64,000 nucleotides of DNA from Aliidiomarina celeris (GTDB lineage Bacteria; Pseudomonadota; Gammaproteobacteria; Enterobacterales; Alteromonadaceae), in the NCBI RefSeq assembly GCF_003316875.1, contig NZ_QMIL01000001.1, forward strand, positions 62,001 to 126,000, in the 5' to 3' direction. The translations under genes were made by a program, and so were the position numbers. Every line of letters begins with the position of its first letter. Position 1 is the first letter of the stretch. Below, in pieces: positions 63,786 to 64,000 of this stretch. The notes under the pieces are model-generated. The model was given only the letters and a program-made list of their open reading frames with translations, was not told the DNA's origin and made no database searches.

Positions 63786-64000
63786 ATGCCGAAACATCTA
63801 ATCAAGCTCCTGCCTGAGTGCCGAACTCAAGATCGCTTCAAACTCAAGAAAAGTATTGAGCGCTTAGCGCAGGCACAGACTGAAAATAATGAAAAGGCTC
63901 TTGCTCAGTTACAAGAACAAGTTGAGCGCTCGCGTGCGTGGGTAAGCAATCGCCGCGCAGCGCTCGCTGAGCCTATTTCCTTTCCAGAATCGCTGCCTGT
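63786..64000 (+). CDS. hrpA: ATP-dependent RNA helicase HrpA, N-terminal part, cut by window end
   Basis: 71 codons visible from the ATG at 63786. Arg/Lys/Gln-rich helices are followed by EPISFPESLPV, which matches the segment just before the helicase core in E. coli HrpA (PEITYPDNLPV). The DEAH core lies beyond the window. The assignment rests on this short motif and the helical lead-in. The ribosome binding site is weak. Confidence 0.7.
   Translation, partial: MPKHLIKLLPECRTQDRFKLKKSIERLAQAQTENNEKALAQLQEQVERSRAWVSNRRAALAEPISFPESLP

Overview
The window reads as a chromosome segment of a marine gammaproteobacterium, most likely Idiomarinaceae/Alteromonadales. This rests on gene content and order only: an argCBFG operon ending in a fused argH(A), the thrS-infC-rpmI-rplT-pheST-ihfA cluster, and an ECF sigma/ChrR photolyase-cfa operon. 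No rRNA, tRNA or CRISPR array was seen. Genes at both window ends are cut (prolyl oligopeptidase at 1, HrpA helicase at 64000).

Layout. 1-2324: peptidase fragment, YgjP-like metallopeptidase, small exported protein. 2402-8386: arginine operon argC-B-F-G-H(A) behind a tandem ARG-box operator. 8417-8911: small exported protein. 8941-14771: FNR-box-led cydA-cydB-cydD-cydC (cytochrome bd oxidase of short, Cio-like form plus its assembly exporter), followed by a lipid kinase. 15725-17461: DUF3080 lipoprotein and riboflavin synthase ribE.

17030-33793: an accessory island bounded by two copies of a 638-bp direct repeat (3' ribE plus most of a small CPXCG-protein gene). It holds a decayed IS3-family element, an orphan HicA-like toxin gene with an acidic neighbour, two overlapping unknown minus-strand genes, a two-gene Druantia type III-like anti-phage system (DruH 21714-25055, DruE 25065-31355), a frameshifted unknown gene, an outer-membrane beta-barrel protein and a truncated exported protein. 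The left copy keeps full ribE and a broken CPXCG gene; the right copy has broken ribE and the full CPXCG gene. That is what a single crossover between a circle and the chromosome would leave.

33607-42036: core genome again: CPXCG protein, EamA exporter, thrS-infC-rpmI-rplT-pheS-pheT-ihfA, with an AUU start on infC and a hairpin over the rpmI ribosome binding site. 42128-52878: a sigma factor/ChrR anti-sigma pair and an adjacent eleven-gene plus-strand run (DUF523/DUF1722, photolyase, NTF2-like, SDR, FAD oxidoreductase, DUF1365, cfa, DUF2878, chalcone isomerase-like, DUF3833, KOW-like). This resembles the known singlet-oxygen/photo-oxidative stress regulon of RpoE-ChrR. 53339-55717: Nif3-like, cmoM, 3-hydroxyisobutyrate dehydrogenase-like. 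55845-60998: DUF1329, YCF48-like and RND/MMPL transporter module. 61069-64000: sbcB, an exported isoaspartyl peptidase, start of hrpA.

The most interesting part is the island: a defence system whose entry appears recorded in the flanking repeats, with several unknown companion genes. Genes inside it show at least two single-base frameshifts and several truncations, so parts of it are decaying.
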